Shown: in pieces, positions 55,302 through 63,691 of the stretch
Layout: the number at the start of each line of letters is the position of its first letter
Position numbering within the stretch: the stretch's first letter is position 1
NCBI RefSeq assembly: GCF_020179475.1
Contig: NZ_JAILXZ010000003.1
Location: 124,001 to 188,000 of the forward strand
Direction of reading: 5' to 3'
Source: Novosphingobium huizhouense
Lineage (GTDB): Bacteria > Pseudomonadota > Alphaproteobacteria > Sphingomonadales > Sphingomonadaceae
DNA length: 64,000 nucleotides
Notes under the pieces: generated by a model
The model's database searches: none
The model's input: the letters and a program-made list of their open reading frames with translations, nothing else
What the model was told of the DNA's origin: nothing
Position numbers and translations under genes: made by a program

Positions 55302-56637
55302 TGCGCTCGCGAGCGAAAGCTTCGGCGACTGGACCTATCACCCCGCGCTGCTGGCGCGGCCGGTGCCGCGCTACACCAGCTACCCCACGGCGGCCGAATT
55401 CGTCGAGGACAGCTTCGAGCAGGCCCAGCGAACCGCCCTGCAAGCGGTCCGCGGCACCGCCTCGCTCTACATCCACATCCCCTATTGCCAGGAAATCTGC
55501 TGGTACTGCGGCTGCAACACCGGCGCCGCCAACAAGCGCCAGCGGCTCGCCGCCTACCTCGAGGCGCTCCACCGCGAGATCGAGCTGGCCGGCGCGCTGC
55601 TCGACCCTTCGGTGCGGATCGGGCGCATCGCCTTCGGCGGCGGCTCGCCCAACGCGATCAAGCCCACCGACTTCGTCCGGCTGATCGACGCGCTTACGCT
55701 CAATTTCCGGATGGAGCGGCCGGTGCTGTCGATCGAGCTCGATCCGCGCAGCGTCACGCCCGACTGGTTCATGGCGATCCGCGGCATAGGCGTGATCAAG
55801 GCGAGCATGGGCGTGCAGACCTTCGACCCGCGCGTCCAGGCCGCGATCGGCCGCGTCCAGCCCGCCGCGATGATCGAGCGCTCGGTCGAGGGCCTGCGCA
55901 AGGCCGGGGTCGAATCGATCAACTTCGACCTGATGTACGGCCTCCCGTTCCAGACCGACGAGGCGCTGGCCGACAGCCTCGATCGCAGCGCGGCGATGGG
56001 CGCCGACCGGGTGGCGCTGTTCGGCTATGCCCACGTGCCGCACCTGATCCCGCGCCAGCGCCGGATCGATGCGAGCGAACTGCCCGACCAGCGCGCGCGC
56101 TTCCGCATGGCGGCGCAGGGGCACGCCCGGCTGGTCGATGCAGGCTACCAGGCGGTCGGCTTCGACCACTTCGCCCGGCCCGGCGACGACCTTGCCCGCG
56201 CCGCGCTCGCCGGCACGCTGCGGCGCAATTTCCAGGGCTTTACCGATGATGCGGCAGAGACGCTGATCGGCCTGGGCGCAAGCGCGATCAGCGAATTCGA
56301 CGGCCTGCTCGTGCAGAACGAGAAGAATGCCGGGCGCTATCGGATGCTGGTCGCAGCCAGCCTCCTGCCCGGGCGCAAGGGGGTTGTCCGCACGGCGGAG
56401 GACCGGCGGCGCGGGCGCGTGATCACCGACCTGCTGTGCCGGGGCCATGCGCGCATCGAGCGCGACCTCCTGCTCGCCGCGCGCGACCGGCTCGACGCCT
56501 TCGCCGAGCGCGGCATCGTCCGTCTGGAGGGAGACCTGCTCGTGCTCGAGCGCGGCAGCGAGCCCTATGCGCGCTCGGTCGCGGCGCTGTTCGACGCCTA
56601 CCGCGACGGCGCGCACCAGTTCAGCTCGGCGGTCTGA
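55291..56637 (+). CDS. hemN: Oxygen-independent coproporphyrinogen III oxidase
   Basis: HemN is a radical-SAM enzyme that makes protoporphyrinogen IX without O2. The 448-residue protein has YIHIPYCQEICWYCGC (Cys66, Cys70, Cys73, Cys75), IAFGGGSPNAI, DPRSVTPDW, VQTFDPRVQAAIGRVQP and the DLMYGLPFQT stretch. The ATG at 55291 has GAGGA nine bases upstream; an ATG at 55264 is possible. Its place at the end of the cco operon links haem supply in low oxygen to oxidase assembly. Confidence 0.94.
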   Translation: MAADALASESFGDWTYHPALLARPVPRYTSYPTAAEFVEDSFEQAQRTALQAVRGTASLYIHIPYCQEICWYCGCNTGAANKRQRLAAYLEALHREIELAGALLDPSVRIGRIAFGGGSPNAIKPTDFVRLIDALTLNFRMERPVLSIELDPRSVTPDWFMAIRGIGVIKASMGVQTFDPRVQAAIGRVQPAAMIERSVEGLRKAGVESINFDLMYGLPFQTDEALADSLDRSAAMGADRVALFGYAHVPHLIPRQRRIDASELPDQRARFRMAAQGHARLVDAGYQAVGFDHFARPGDDLARAALAGTLRRNFQGFTDDAAETLIGLGASAISEFDGLLVQNEKNAGRYRMLVAASLLPGRKGVVRTAEDRRRGRVITDLLCRGHARIERDLLLAARDRLDAFAERGIVRLEGDLLVLERGSEPYARSVAALFDAYRDGAHQFSSAV

Positions 56638-56752
56638 AGGGGGCGCTTCGCCGAGTAATAGCTATGCGCGCGCACGGTTAGCGGCTGCACAATAAGGTCT
56701 TGCGCGTTACTCGTCCGGCAGACCATCCTCTGTCGGAAAGAGCAGACCTTCC

Positions 56753-57370
56753 ATGAAGCCGATCGAAACCATCATGCGCACCGCGCCGGTCATCCCGGTG
56801 CTGGTGATCGACGCGGTCGAGCACGCGGTGCCGGTCGCGCGCGCGCTCGTCGCGGGCGGCCTGCGCGTGCTCGAGGTGACGCTGCGCACGCCCGCCGCGC
56901 TCGAGGCGATCCGCGCGATGAAGGGTGTCGAAGGCGCGATCGTGGGCGCCGGGACGGTCGTCAATCCCGACCAGCTCAAGGCTGCGATCGACGCGGGCGC
57001 CGAATTCGTCGTCTCGCCCGGCCTGACCCCGCGCCTCGGCGAAGCCGCGGTCGCCTCGGGCATCCCGTTCCTGCCGGGCACCGCCAATGCCGCCGACATC
57101 ATGCTCGGCCTCGACCTTGGCCTTGCGCACTTCAAGTTCTTCCCGGCGGCAACCTCGGGCGGGCTTCCGGCGTTGAAGGCGCTGGCGGGGCCGTTCCACC
57201 AGGCGCGGTTCTGCCCGACCGGCGGGATCACGCTCGACACCGCGTCCGACTGGCTCGCGGCCGAACCGGTGCTCTGCGTCGGCGGCAGCTGGCTGGTGGG
57301 CAAGGGCGCACCCGACGAGAACAAGATCGAGGCGGCGGCGCGCGCGGCATCCGCGTTGCGGCAGGACTGA
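56753..57370 (+). CDS. eda: KDPG aldolase
   Basis: Eda splits 2-keto-3-deoxy-6-phosphogluconate into pyruvate and glyceraldehyde 3-phosphate in the Entner-Doudoroff pathway. The 205-residue protein has RVLEVTLRTPAALEAI (catalytic Glu), VGAGTVVNPDQL, FLPGTANAADIM, and the Schiff-base Lys in HFKFFPA. The end CVGGSWLVGKG binds phosphate. edd and zwf are not adjacent. The 115 bases before it hold no gene but an A/T-rich stretch near 56690 that may be its promoter. Confidence 0.95.
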   Translation: MKPIETIMRTAPVIPVLVIDAVEHAVPVARALVAGGLRVLEVTLRTPAALEAIRAMKGVEGAIVGAGTVVNPDQLKAAIDAGAEFVVSPGLTPRLGEAAVASGIPFLPGTANAADIMLGLDLGLAHFKFFPAATSGGLPALKALAGPFHQARFCPTGGITLDTASDWLAAEPVLCVGGSWLVGKGAPDENKIEAAARAASALRQD

Positions 57371-57381
57371 CAGCAGCGTCC

Positions 57382-60237
57382 GTGGCGAAAGCGGCGCGCA
57401 AAGGGGGCAAGCGGGCGATGAAGACGGGTGAAGCCTTGCGCGAGCGCTTGCAGGCGCTGCACCAGCGGACGGCGGAAACGCCGCTGTTCAATCCGGTGTT
57501 CCAGCTGAGCCACGACCTGTCGCGCCAGCTCGAAAGCGGCGCGCTGACGCTCGACGGCGTGGAAGCGCTGGTTGCCGAGCTCGAGTGCGAGGCGTTGCAG
57601 AGCCGCGCCGCGCGGCTGCGCCGCCTGGTCGCGCCGACCGAGCCTGCGCAGAACCTCGACCGGGTCGCGGCGCTGCTCAACGAGGAGGACGGCTTCTCGC
57701 AGTTCCGCGCGCGCTGGGAAAAGCCGCTGCTCCACGCGGTGTTCACCGCGCACCCGACGTTCCTGCTCAACCCGGTCGAGGCCGATGCGGTCGCCACCGC
57801 CGCGCTCGCCGAGGACCCGCTGGCGGCGACGGTCTGCACCGTGCCCGCACCGGGCCCTGCGATCACGCTCGATTTCGAGCATGTCGAGGCGATGGACGCG
57901 ATCGCGCGGGCAGGGGCCGCGCGCGACCGGATCGTCGCCACGCTGCTCGGCCATGCGCGGGGGCGCTGGCCGGGCCGCTGGCTCGATTTCCGCCCGCTGC
58001 CGTTCCGCTTCGCCACCTGGGTCGGCTACGACATGGACGGGCGCACCGACATCGGCTGGCACACCTCGATCTCCTATCGCCTCGCCGAGAAGGCGCGGCG
58101 GCTGGCGGGCTATCTCGCCGCGCTCGAGGACATCGACGCCGCGCATCCGCTGGTCGCGACGCTCGCGGCGGCGCAGGCCCACGCGGCCGAGATGGCGGGC
58201 CTGTTCGCGCGCCCGCTCGACGCGCCCGAGGCGCTGTCGGCCGCGGCCAACCGGCTCACCGCCGACGATCCGGGCAAGCTGCTGAGCCTTGCCCCGCTGA
58301 TCGCGACGCTGGAGGCCGATGCCAGGGCGGCGGACGGTGAAGGCGCAGGCGACAAGGCTCTGGCGCTCGCGACGCTTTCGGCGGCGATGCGCGCCGACGG
58401 TCTCGGCATGGGCTGGATCCACTTCCGCGTGAACGCCAGCCAGCTGCACAACGCGCTGCGCCGCCGGATCGACCCCGACGCCACGCTCGACCTGTCGAGC
58501 AAGAGCGCGATTTCGCGGCTGCGTGAACTGCTCGCCGAAGTCAGGCCGCTGCGGGTCAATTTCGCCGCGCTGGCGATCGAGACCAGCACCGCGATGCGCC
58601 AGTTCCTGGCAATGGCGCAGATCCTGCACCACATCGACGCCGACGCGCCGATCCGCATGCTGATCGCCGAATGCGAACAGCCACAGACGGTGCTTGCCGC
58701 GCTCTATTTCGCCAAGCTGTTCGGCATCGAGGGCAAGGTCGACGTCTCTCCGCTGTTCGAGACCGAGACCGCGCTCGAACACGGCGGCCGCTTCCTCGAA
58801 GCGCTGCTCGCCGAGGAGAGCTATCGCAGTTACGTGCGCGGGCGCGGACGGGTGTCGATCCAGACCGGCTTTTCCGATGCCGGCCGCTTCATCGGCCAGC
58901 TTCCCGCCGCGCTTGCGATCGAGCGCCTGCAGGGGCGGCTGGCCGAAGCGATGAAGAGCAATGGCCTGACCGACGTCGCCGCGCTGATCTTCGACACGCA
59001 CGGCGAATCGATGGGGCGCGGCGCGCATCCGGCAGGCTTTGCCGACCGCCTGACCTGGCCGCTGTCGCGCTGGGCGCGGGCGCGCTTTGCCAGGGCCGGA
59101 ATCGCGCTCGAACCCGAGGCGAGCTTCCAGGGCGGCGACGGCTACCTGTTCTTCCGCAACGACGACCTCGCGCTCGCGACGCTGACCCGCATCGCGGAGG
59201 CCGAGGCGCAGATCGCGGGCGAGCTGGACGAGGGCGCGCGCGATCCGTTCTACGACCGCACCGACCTCAGCCTCGATTTCTACCGCTCGATCCGCCGGGT
59301 CCAGCGCGAACACCTCGAAAGCGCGACCTACGCGCGCGCGGTCACCGCCTTCGGCCTCGGGCTGCTCAAGGCGACCGGCAGCCGCGTCTCGCGCCGCCAG
59401 TCCGACGTCGGCGCGGACCGGACGATGAGCCTGCGCCAGATCCGCGCGATCCCGCACAACGCGATCCTCCAGCAGATCGGCTATCCGGTCAACGTGGTCG
59501 CCGGCGCCGGCACCGCCGCGGGCGACGAGATGGAGGCGCTTGCCGAACTGCTCGGGCGTTCGGGGCGCGGCCGCCAGCTGGTGCGCCTGCTGCGCAGCGC
59601 CAACGGGCTCGCCTCGATCAAGACCGTCGCCGCCTATGGCGAGCTGTTCAACTCGGCCTACTGGGCGAGCCGGCCCTATCGCGGCACCGAGACCCAGCTC
59701 GAGACCGCGTGCATGACCCTGGCCGAGCACCTGACCAAGGACGACCGCGCCGGGGTGTTCCGCCGGCTCGTCTCGCGGCTGCGGGTCGACTGGATGAAGC
59801 TGCACCGCTTGCTGGCGCTGACTGCCGGATCGGCGTCCGGCGCGGGTTCCGCCGCGCGCGATCCCGCCGCCGATGCCGAACGGCGCAACATCGGCCTGCT
59901 CCAGTCGGTGCGCCTCGCGTTGCTGATGCACATGTTCCTGCGCGCGGTGCAGGTGCCGCCGTTCGCGCGCTCGAACGACGTCAGCCGCGACGACGTGCTC
60001 GAAATGGTGCTGTCGCTCCGCGTCGAGGATGCGCTGGCGCAGATGCGTCGCGCCTATCCGGTGGTCGAGCCGGAAATCGCCGACTTCGCGGTCGACGAGC
60101 CGACCGACTTCCCCGACAGCCAGGGCGAGGACTACGGCGCGATCCGGGCGCGGTTCATCGACCCGATCGAGCGCGCCCATGCGCTCAACCTGCGCATCGC
60201 CGTCGCCATCGCCAACATCTTCGGCGCGCACGGCTGA
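57382..60237 (+). CDS. Phosphoenolpyruvate carboxylase-like protein with altered active site
   Basis: A 951-residue PEPC-superfamily protein. Landmarks in order are FTAHPTF (121-127; canonical TAHPTE), GYDMDGRTDIG (215-225; canonical GGDRDGNP), PLFET (457-461), TGFSDAGRFIG (495-505; canonical GYSDSxKDxG) and HGESMGRGAHP (540-550; canonical HGRGGxxGRGG). By E. coli numbering, from memory, His138, Glu506, Asp543, His579 and Arg587 have counterparts, Lys546 is Arg, and catalytic Arg581 is Glu with the loop two residues shorter. Carboxylase activity is therefore doubtful. It follows eda by 11 bases and starts with GTG; an ATG at 57418 is an alternative. Confidence 0.8.
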   Translation: MAKAARKGGKRAMKTGEALRERLQALHQRTAETPLFNPVFQLSHDLSRQLESGALTLDGVEALVAELECEALQSRAARLRRLVAPTEPAQNLDRVAALLNEEDGFSQFRARWEKPLLHAVFTAHPTFLLNPVEADAVATAALAEDPLAATVCTVPAPGPAITLDFEHVEAMDAIARAGAARDRIVATLLGHARGRWPGRWLDFRPLPFRFATWVGYDMDGRTDIGWHTSISYRLAEKARRLAGYLAALEDIDAAHPLVATLAAAQAHAAEMAGLFARPLDAPEALSAAANRLTADDPGKLLSLAPLIATLEADARAADGEGAGDKALALATLSAAMRADGLGMGWIHFRVNASQLHNALRRRIDPDATLDLSSKSAISRLRELLAEVRPLRVNFAALAIETSTAMRQFLAMAQILHHIDADAPIRMLIAECEQPQTVLAALYFAKLFGIEGKVDVSPLFETETALEHGGRFLEALLAEESYRSYVRGRGRVSIQTGFSDAGRFIGQLPAALAIERLQGRLAEAMKSNGLTDVAALIFDTHGESMGRGAHPAGFADRLTWPLSRWARARFARAGIALEPEASFQGGDGYLFFRNDDLALATLTRIAEAEAQIAGELDEGARDPFYDRTDLSLDFYRSIRRVQREHLESATYARAVTAFGLGLLKATGSRVSRRQSDVGADRTMSLRQIRAIPHNAILQQIGYPVNVVAGAGTAAGDEMEALAELLGRSGRGRQLVRLLRSANGLASIKTVAAYGELFNSAYWASRPYRGTETQLETACMTLAEHLTKDDRAGVFRRLVSRLRVDWMKLHRLLALTAGSASGAGSAARDPAADAERRNIGLLQSVRLALLMHMFLRAVQVPPFARSNDVSRDDVLEMVLSLRVEDALAQMRRAYPVVEPEIADFAVDEPTDFPDSQGEDYGAIRARFIDPIERAHALNLRIAVAIANIFGAHG

Positions 60238-60250
60238 GGCGCGCCGCCGC

Positions 60251-60754
60251 TCACATCAGCGTCGGGCGCACCAGCGGGAAGTGGAGCAGCGCGGCGAGCG
60301 GCGCGGCCGGGTCGGGCACGCCTTGCGCGACGTTGTCGGCAAGCTGCAGCACGGCGCGCTCGTGCTCGCCGATGAAGCGCGCGATCGCCGCCGCCTCGGC
60401 ATCCTCCTCGGGCGTGACCAGCGTGGCGAGTTCGAGGTAGCGCGGCAGGTAGGTCGCGCGGATCATGTCGCCCAGCGCGTCGAAGCGGTCGGTCCAGGGC
60501 AGGGCGGACAGCTGGTTCGCCGCCGCGGCGCCGCCGACGCTGGTGCCCTCGCTGTCGGTGATCGGCAGGCCGAGCCGCGACAGCAGCGGGCGCATCACCA
60601 CCTTGGCTTCGGTTTCGCCCTGGAGCAGGGTGGAGAGGACGTAGCGCTGCTCGGCGCCCTGCGCGCGCACCAGCATGACCTCGAACACCGCTTCGGCCGC
60701 ATGGACGGCGAGGTAGACGTCGAGCAGGCATTCCCTGAATTGCGGCGAGACCAT
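60251..60754 (-). CDS. Helical protein of unknown function
   Basis: A 167-residue, mostly alpha-helical cytoplasmic protein: FRECLLDVYLAVHAAEAVFEVMLVRAQG ... TEAKVVMRPLLSRLG ... AAAIARFIGEHERAVLQLADN. Acidic and His residues recur on the helices, as in four-helix bundles, but no known metal motif is complete. The start has a good GGAGGA site. It ends 13 bases from the convergent PEPC-like gene. No family recognised. Confidence 0.65.
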   Translation of the reverse strand: MVSPQFRECLLDVYLAVHAAEAVFEVMLVRAQGAEQRYVLSTLLQGETEAKVVMRPLLSRLGLPITDSEGTSVGGAAAANQLSALPWTDRFDALGDMIRATYLPRYLELATLVTPEEDAEAAAIARFIGEHERAVLQLADNVAQGVPDPAAPLAALLHFPLVRPTLM

Positions 60755-60846
60755 CGGTTGTCCTCCCTCGAGGTAACATGATGCGGGGGCGGAACCGGCT
60801 CTAGTGGCCTCAAGGGCGAACGTTCCGCCCCAGGTCTGTCCAGTTC

Positions 60847-60925
60847 GTCATCCCGGGCTTGACCCGGGATCCCGCTTCTTCCTTTGCAACAAGGCAGCGG
60901 GACCCCGGCTCAAGGCCGGGGTGAC
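60847..60925. repeat. Dispersed palindromic repeat (CCCGGG type)
   Basis: The left half from 60847 (GTCATCCCGGG...) and the right half ending at 60925 (...CCGGGGTGAC) are inverse copies with a few changes, and each holds its own inner stem (e.g. ATCCCGGG/CCCGGGAT). Such about 80-base elements are scattered in alphaproteobacterial genomes. It lies between two minus-strand genes. Confidence 0.75.
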
Positions 60926-60970
60926 GGATGTGGTGCAGGGGGAAGGCACGCGCGCAACGGTCACGAACGT

Positions 60971-62074
60971 TCAGCTCCAGGTCCGGCCCTGCTTCACCGG
61001 GCGGGCGGGCGTGGTGAAGATCGCGCCGGCCGAAAGGCGGCTGCCGCGCACCACCAGCATGACCTGGTCGCCCGCCTCGATCCGGACGTCCTCGCCCGGG
61101 TGCTCGATCGACTGGCCATTGGCGCGCTCGATGCGCACGATGAAGAACGCGCCGTTGCCGCGCCGCTCGGCCTCGCCCACGCTCTCGCCGGTCAGCGCGC
61201 CCTTCTCGGCGGCGCGGACCACTTCGAGGTCGAGTCCGAAATCGTGGAGGTTGCGCTTGAACGTGCCCATCTCGGCGCCCTGCGTCACCGCGTCGGTCGC
61301 GGGGTAGAGGATCAGCTCGGTGATCCGCTCGGCGCCGATGTGGGTGGGCAGCACGACCTTGTCGGCGCCGGCGTGGAACAGCTTGCTCTCGGTGCTCGGC
61401 GCCTCGCCGCGGGCGATGATCTGCACGCCGGGGTTGAGGTTGCGCGCCGAGAGCGTGATGAACACGTTCGCGGCATCGTCGGGCAGCACCGAGGCGAGCA
61501 CGCGGGCGCGGGTGATCCCCGCCTCGCGCAGGGTTTCCTCCTGCGTCGCCTCGCCGACGAGGGTGAGGTAGCCGTGGGCCTTGGCTTCCTCGGCCTTGGC
61601 CGGGCTGCGCTCGAGGATCAGGAAGGGCGCGCGCGCCTCGGTCAGCGCCTTGGCCAGCTGCACCCCGATCCGGCCATAACCGCAGATGATGATGTGCCCG
61701 GTCAGCTTTTCGATTTCGGTCTGCATCTTGTCGAGCCCCAGCAGGCGACGGAACTGGAAGAGGGTGAAGACCTGCACGAGCGCGCCGGTCAGCACGATCA
61801 TGCCGGTGCAGCCGAGCACGATCGTCATCGTCGTCCACAGCCGCAGGAAGGTGGTGTCGATCGGGCGGACTTCGCCGTAGCCGACCGAGAAGATCGTCAG
61901 CAGCACCATGTAGGCGGCATCGCCGAGCGGCCAGCCGGCGCGGACGTAGCCCATGGTCGAGACGAGGAACAGCGCGGCGACGTAGGTGACCGTGCCCGAC
62001 AGCAGCCGCAGCGGCGAGCCGAGCACGGAATTGGCGCCCGCCGAAAGCGCCGAGGGTTCCCCGTTCCTGTCCAT
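60971..62074 (-). CDS. Potassium channel with RCK (TrkA) domains
   Basis: A 367-residue channel protein. Two membrane helices (about 27-44 and 80-105) flank a pore loop with filter SVGYGEV (63-69). An RCK domain follows with the Rossmann motif HIIICGYGRIGVQLAKAL (127-144), and a TrkA-C domain lies at the end (DVRIEAGDQVMLVVRG). This is the Kch/MthK build, gating K+ flow by a nucleotide or ion bound to RCK. I use the ATG at 62074. Confidence 0.92.
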   Translation of the reverse strand: MDRNGEPSALSAGANSVLGSPLRLLSGTVTYVAALFLVSTMGYVRAGWPLGDAAYMVLLTIFSVGYGEVRPIDTTFLRLWTTMTIVLGCTGMIVLTGALVQVFTLFQFRRLLGLDKMQTEIEKLTGHIIICGYGRIGVQLAKALTEARAPFLILERSPAKAEEAKAHGYLTLVGEATQEETLREAGITRARVLASVLPDDAANVFITLSARNLNPGVQIIARGEAPSTESKLFHAGADKVVLPTHIGAERITELILYPATDAVTQGAEMGTFKRNLHDFGLDLEVVRAAEKGALTGESVGEAERRGNGAFFIVRIERANGQSIEHPGEDVRIEAGDQVMLVVRGSRLSAGAIFTTPARPVKQGRTWS

Positions 62075-62173
62075 CCCGCCACCGGTTGTGGCGGATCGGG
62101 GCGGCGCTTGTCCAGCGTGTCTCGACGTCGCTCGACACGAACGGGGAGGGGGCGGGCTTACGATGGCCGCCTC

Positions 62174-62230
62174 GATCCGTCCGCCCCGATCCGTCCGCCC
62201 CGATCCGTCCGCCCCCGATCCGTCCGCCCT
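62174..62230 (+). repeat. Four tandem copies of a 14-15-base unit
   Basis: The unit GATCCGTCCGCCCC starts at 62174, 62188, 62202 and 62217; the third copy is one base longer and the last differs at its end. It joins directly to the next inverted repeat. Confidence 0.9.
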
Positions 62231-62310
62231 GAGCCTGTCGAAGGGCTGTCCTTCCTGTCGGTCAGGGAAGGGGTGCAACGAAGAAGGGCAGCCCTTCGAC
62301 AAGCTCAGGG
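62227..62310. repeat. Inverted repeat, CTGAGCCTGTCGAAGG type
   Basis: The 22 bases at 62227-62248 (CCCTGAGCCTGTCGAAGGGC...) and 62289-62310 are inverse copies with a single change. Elements with this core are frequent between genes in sphingomonads. The whole 298-base gap 62075-62373 holds only these repeats and no gene. Confidence 0.88.
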
Positions 62311-62373
62311 CAACGGAAGCGGGAGACTGGCCTTCGTTCCCGGCGAGCGAAGTCGAGACAGGTTGGTACAGGC

Positions 62374-63636
62374 CTAGACCGCGTCCAGTGCCTGCGCGAA
62401 GTCGGCGATCAGGTCGTCCGGGTCCTCGATGCCGATCGACACGCGCACGAGGTTGTCGGTGATGCCGAGCGCGGCCTTGCGCGCGTCGGGCACGGAAAGG
62501 TGGGTCATCGCCGCGGGATGGCTGGCGAGCGTCTCGGTGCCGCCGAGACTGACCGCGAGCTTGGCGATGCGCAGGGCGTCGAGGAAGCGGAAGGATTCCG
62601 CCTCGCCGCCCCTGATGAACAGGGAGAAGGTCGAGCCCGCGCCGGTGCAGTGCCGGTCGAAGATGTCCTGCTGGCGCGGATCGGCGATCATGCCGAGGTA
62701 GCCGAGCCCTTCGACCTTGGGATGGTCCTTGAGGAAGGCGCAGACCCTGGCGGCGTTCTCCCCGGCGCGCATCATGCGCAGTTCGACCGTCTCGAGGCTC
62801 CGCAGCAGCATCCACGACGAGTGCGGATCGAGGATCGTGCCCATCACGTTGCGCAACGAACGGATCGGGTCCATCCACCGCTTCGCGCCCGACAGGCCGC
62901 CGGCGACAAGGTCGGAATGGCCGCCGACATACTTGGTCAGCGAATAGACCACCACGTCCGCGCCGTGGCGCAGCGGCTGCTGCCACAGCGGGCCGAGGAA
63001 GGTGTTGTCGATCGCGATCGGCGCGCCGTCGGCGCCCAGCACGGCATCGCGCGCGGCGCGCACCGCTTCGATATCGACCAGCGCATTGGTCGGGTTGGCC
63101 GGGCTTTCGAGATAGACCAGCGCGAGCTTGCCGCCCTGTTCCGCCGCCTGCGCCTTGCCCTGTTCGAGCAGCGCCTCGATCTCGGCGCGCGTGGCCCCGG
63201 CGGGGAAATCGAGGTAGGTCACGCCGAACCGGCCCAGCACCTTGGCGATGAAGGTTTCGGTCGCGGCATAGAGCGGGCCGGAATGGACCACGACATCGCC
63301 CTGGCCGCACTGCGCCAGCAGCAGCGTGGCGATCGCCGACATGCCGCTCGAGAAGACGAGGCTTTCTTCCGCCTCGTCCCAGATGGCGAGGCGGTCCTCG
63401 AGGATCTCCTGATCGGGTCCGTTGAAGCGGCCATAGACGAGGCCGTCGGCGCCGCCGGGGCGCTTGCCGGTGATGCCTTCGAAGTGGCGCTTGCCCGCCG
63501 CCGCGCTTTCGAACGCGAAGGTCGAGGTGAGGAAGATCGGCGGCTTCAATGCGCCTTCGGAAAGCCGCGGATCGTAGCCCGCGCCCATCATCCGGGTGGA
63601 AGGCTTGAGCGGGCGGTCGGGCGGGCTGGCGGTCAT
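62374..63636 (-). CDS. Cys/Met-metabolism PLP enzyme (cystathionine synthase/lyase or methionine gamma-lyase type)
   Basis: A 420-residue fold-type I PLP enzyme: VYGRFNGPDQEILEDRL, FSSGMSAIATLLLA, SGPLYAATETF, YLESPANPTN, AIDNTFLGP, and YSLTKYVGGHSDLVAGG with the PLP Lys. The family includes MetB, MetC, MetZ and MGL. The sequence alone does not settle which; YLESPANPTN and GRFNGPD fit the cystathionine gamma-synthase-like group. ATG at 63636 is backed by GAGGA. No SAM riboswitch is seen upstream. Confidence 0.9.
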   Translation of the reverse strand: MTASPPDRPLKPSTRMMGAGYDPRLSEGALKPPIFLTSTFAFESAAAGKRHFEGITGKRPGGADGLVYGRFNGPDQEILEDRLAIWDEAEESLVFSSGMSAIATLLLAQCGQGDVVVHSGPLYAATETFIAKVLGRFGVTYLDFPAGATRAEIEALLEQGKAQAAEQGGKLALVYLESPANPTNALVDIEAVRAARDAVLGADGAPIAIDNTFLGPLWQQPLRHGADVVVYSLTKYVGGHSDLVAGGLSGAKRWMDPIRSLRNVMGTILDPHSSWMLLRSLETVELRMMRAGENAARVCAFLKDHPKVEGLGYLGMIADPRQQDIFDRHCTGAGSTFSLFIRGGEAESFRFLDALRIAKLAVSLGGTETLASHPAAMTHLSVPDARKAALGITDNLVRVSIGIEDPDDLIADFAQALDAV

Positions 63637-63691
63637 CGGGCGGTCCTCTCGAAGATCGTGACTGGTTGCGAGTGTAACCAGCGGCGGCGCT

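Noticed and set aside
56707-60231. Very long open frame (over 1100 codons) on the minus strand
   Set aside because: It is the mirror frame of the PEPC-like gene and eda; the composition is Arg/Ala/Gly-rich with no domain, as expected from high-GC third positions.
63637-63691. SAM riboswitch before the PLP enzyme gene
   Set aside because: Only 55 bases separate the two genes and no conserved riboswitch core is visible.
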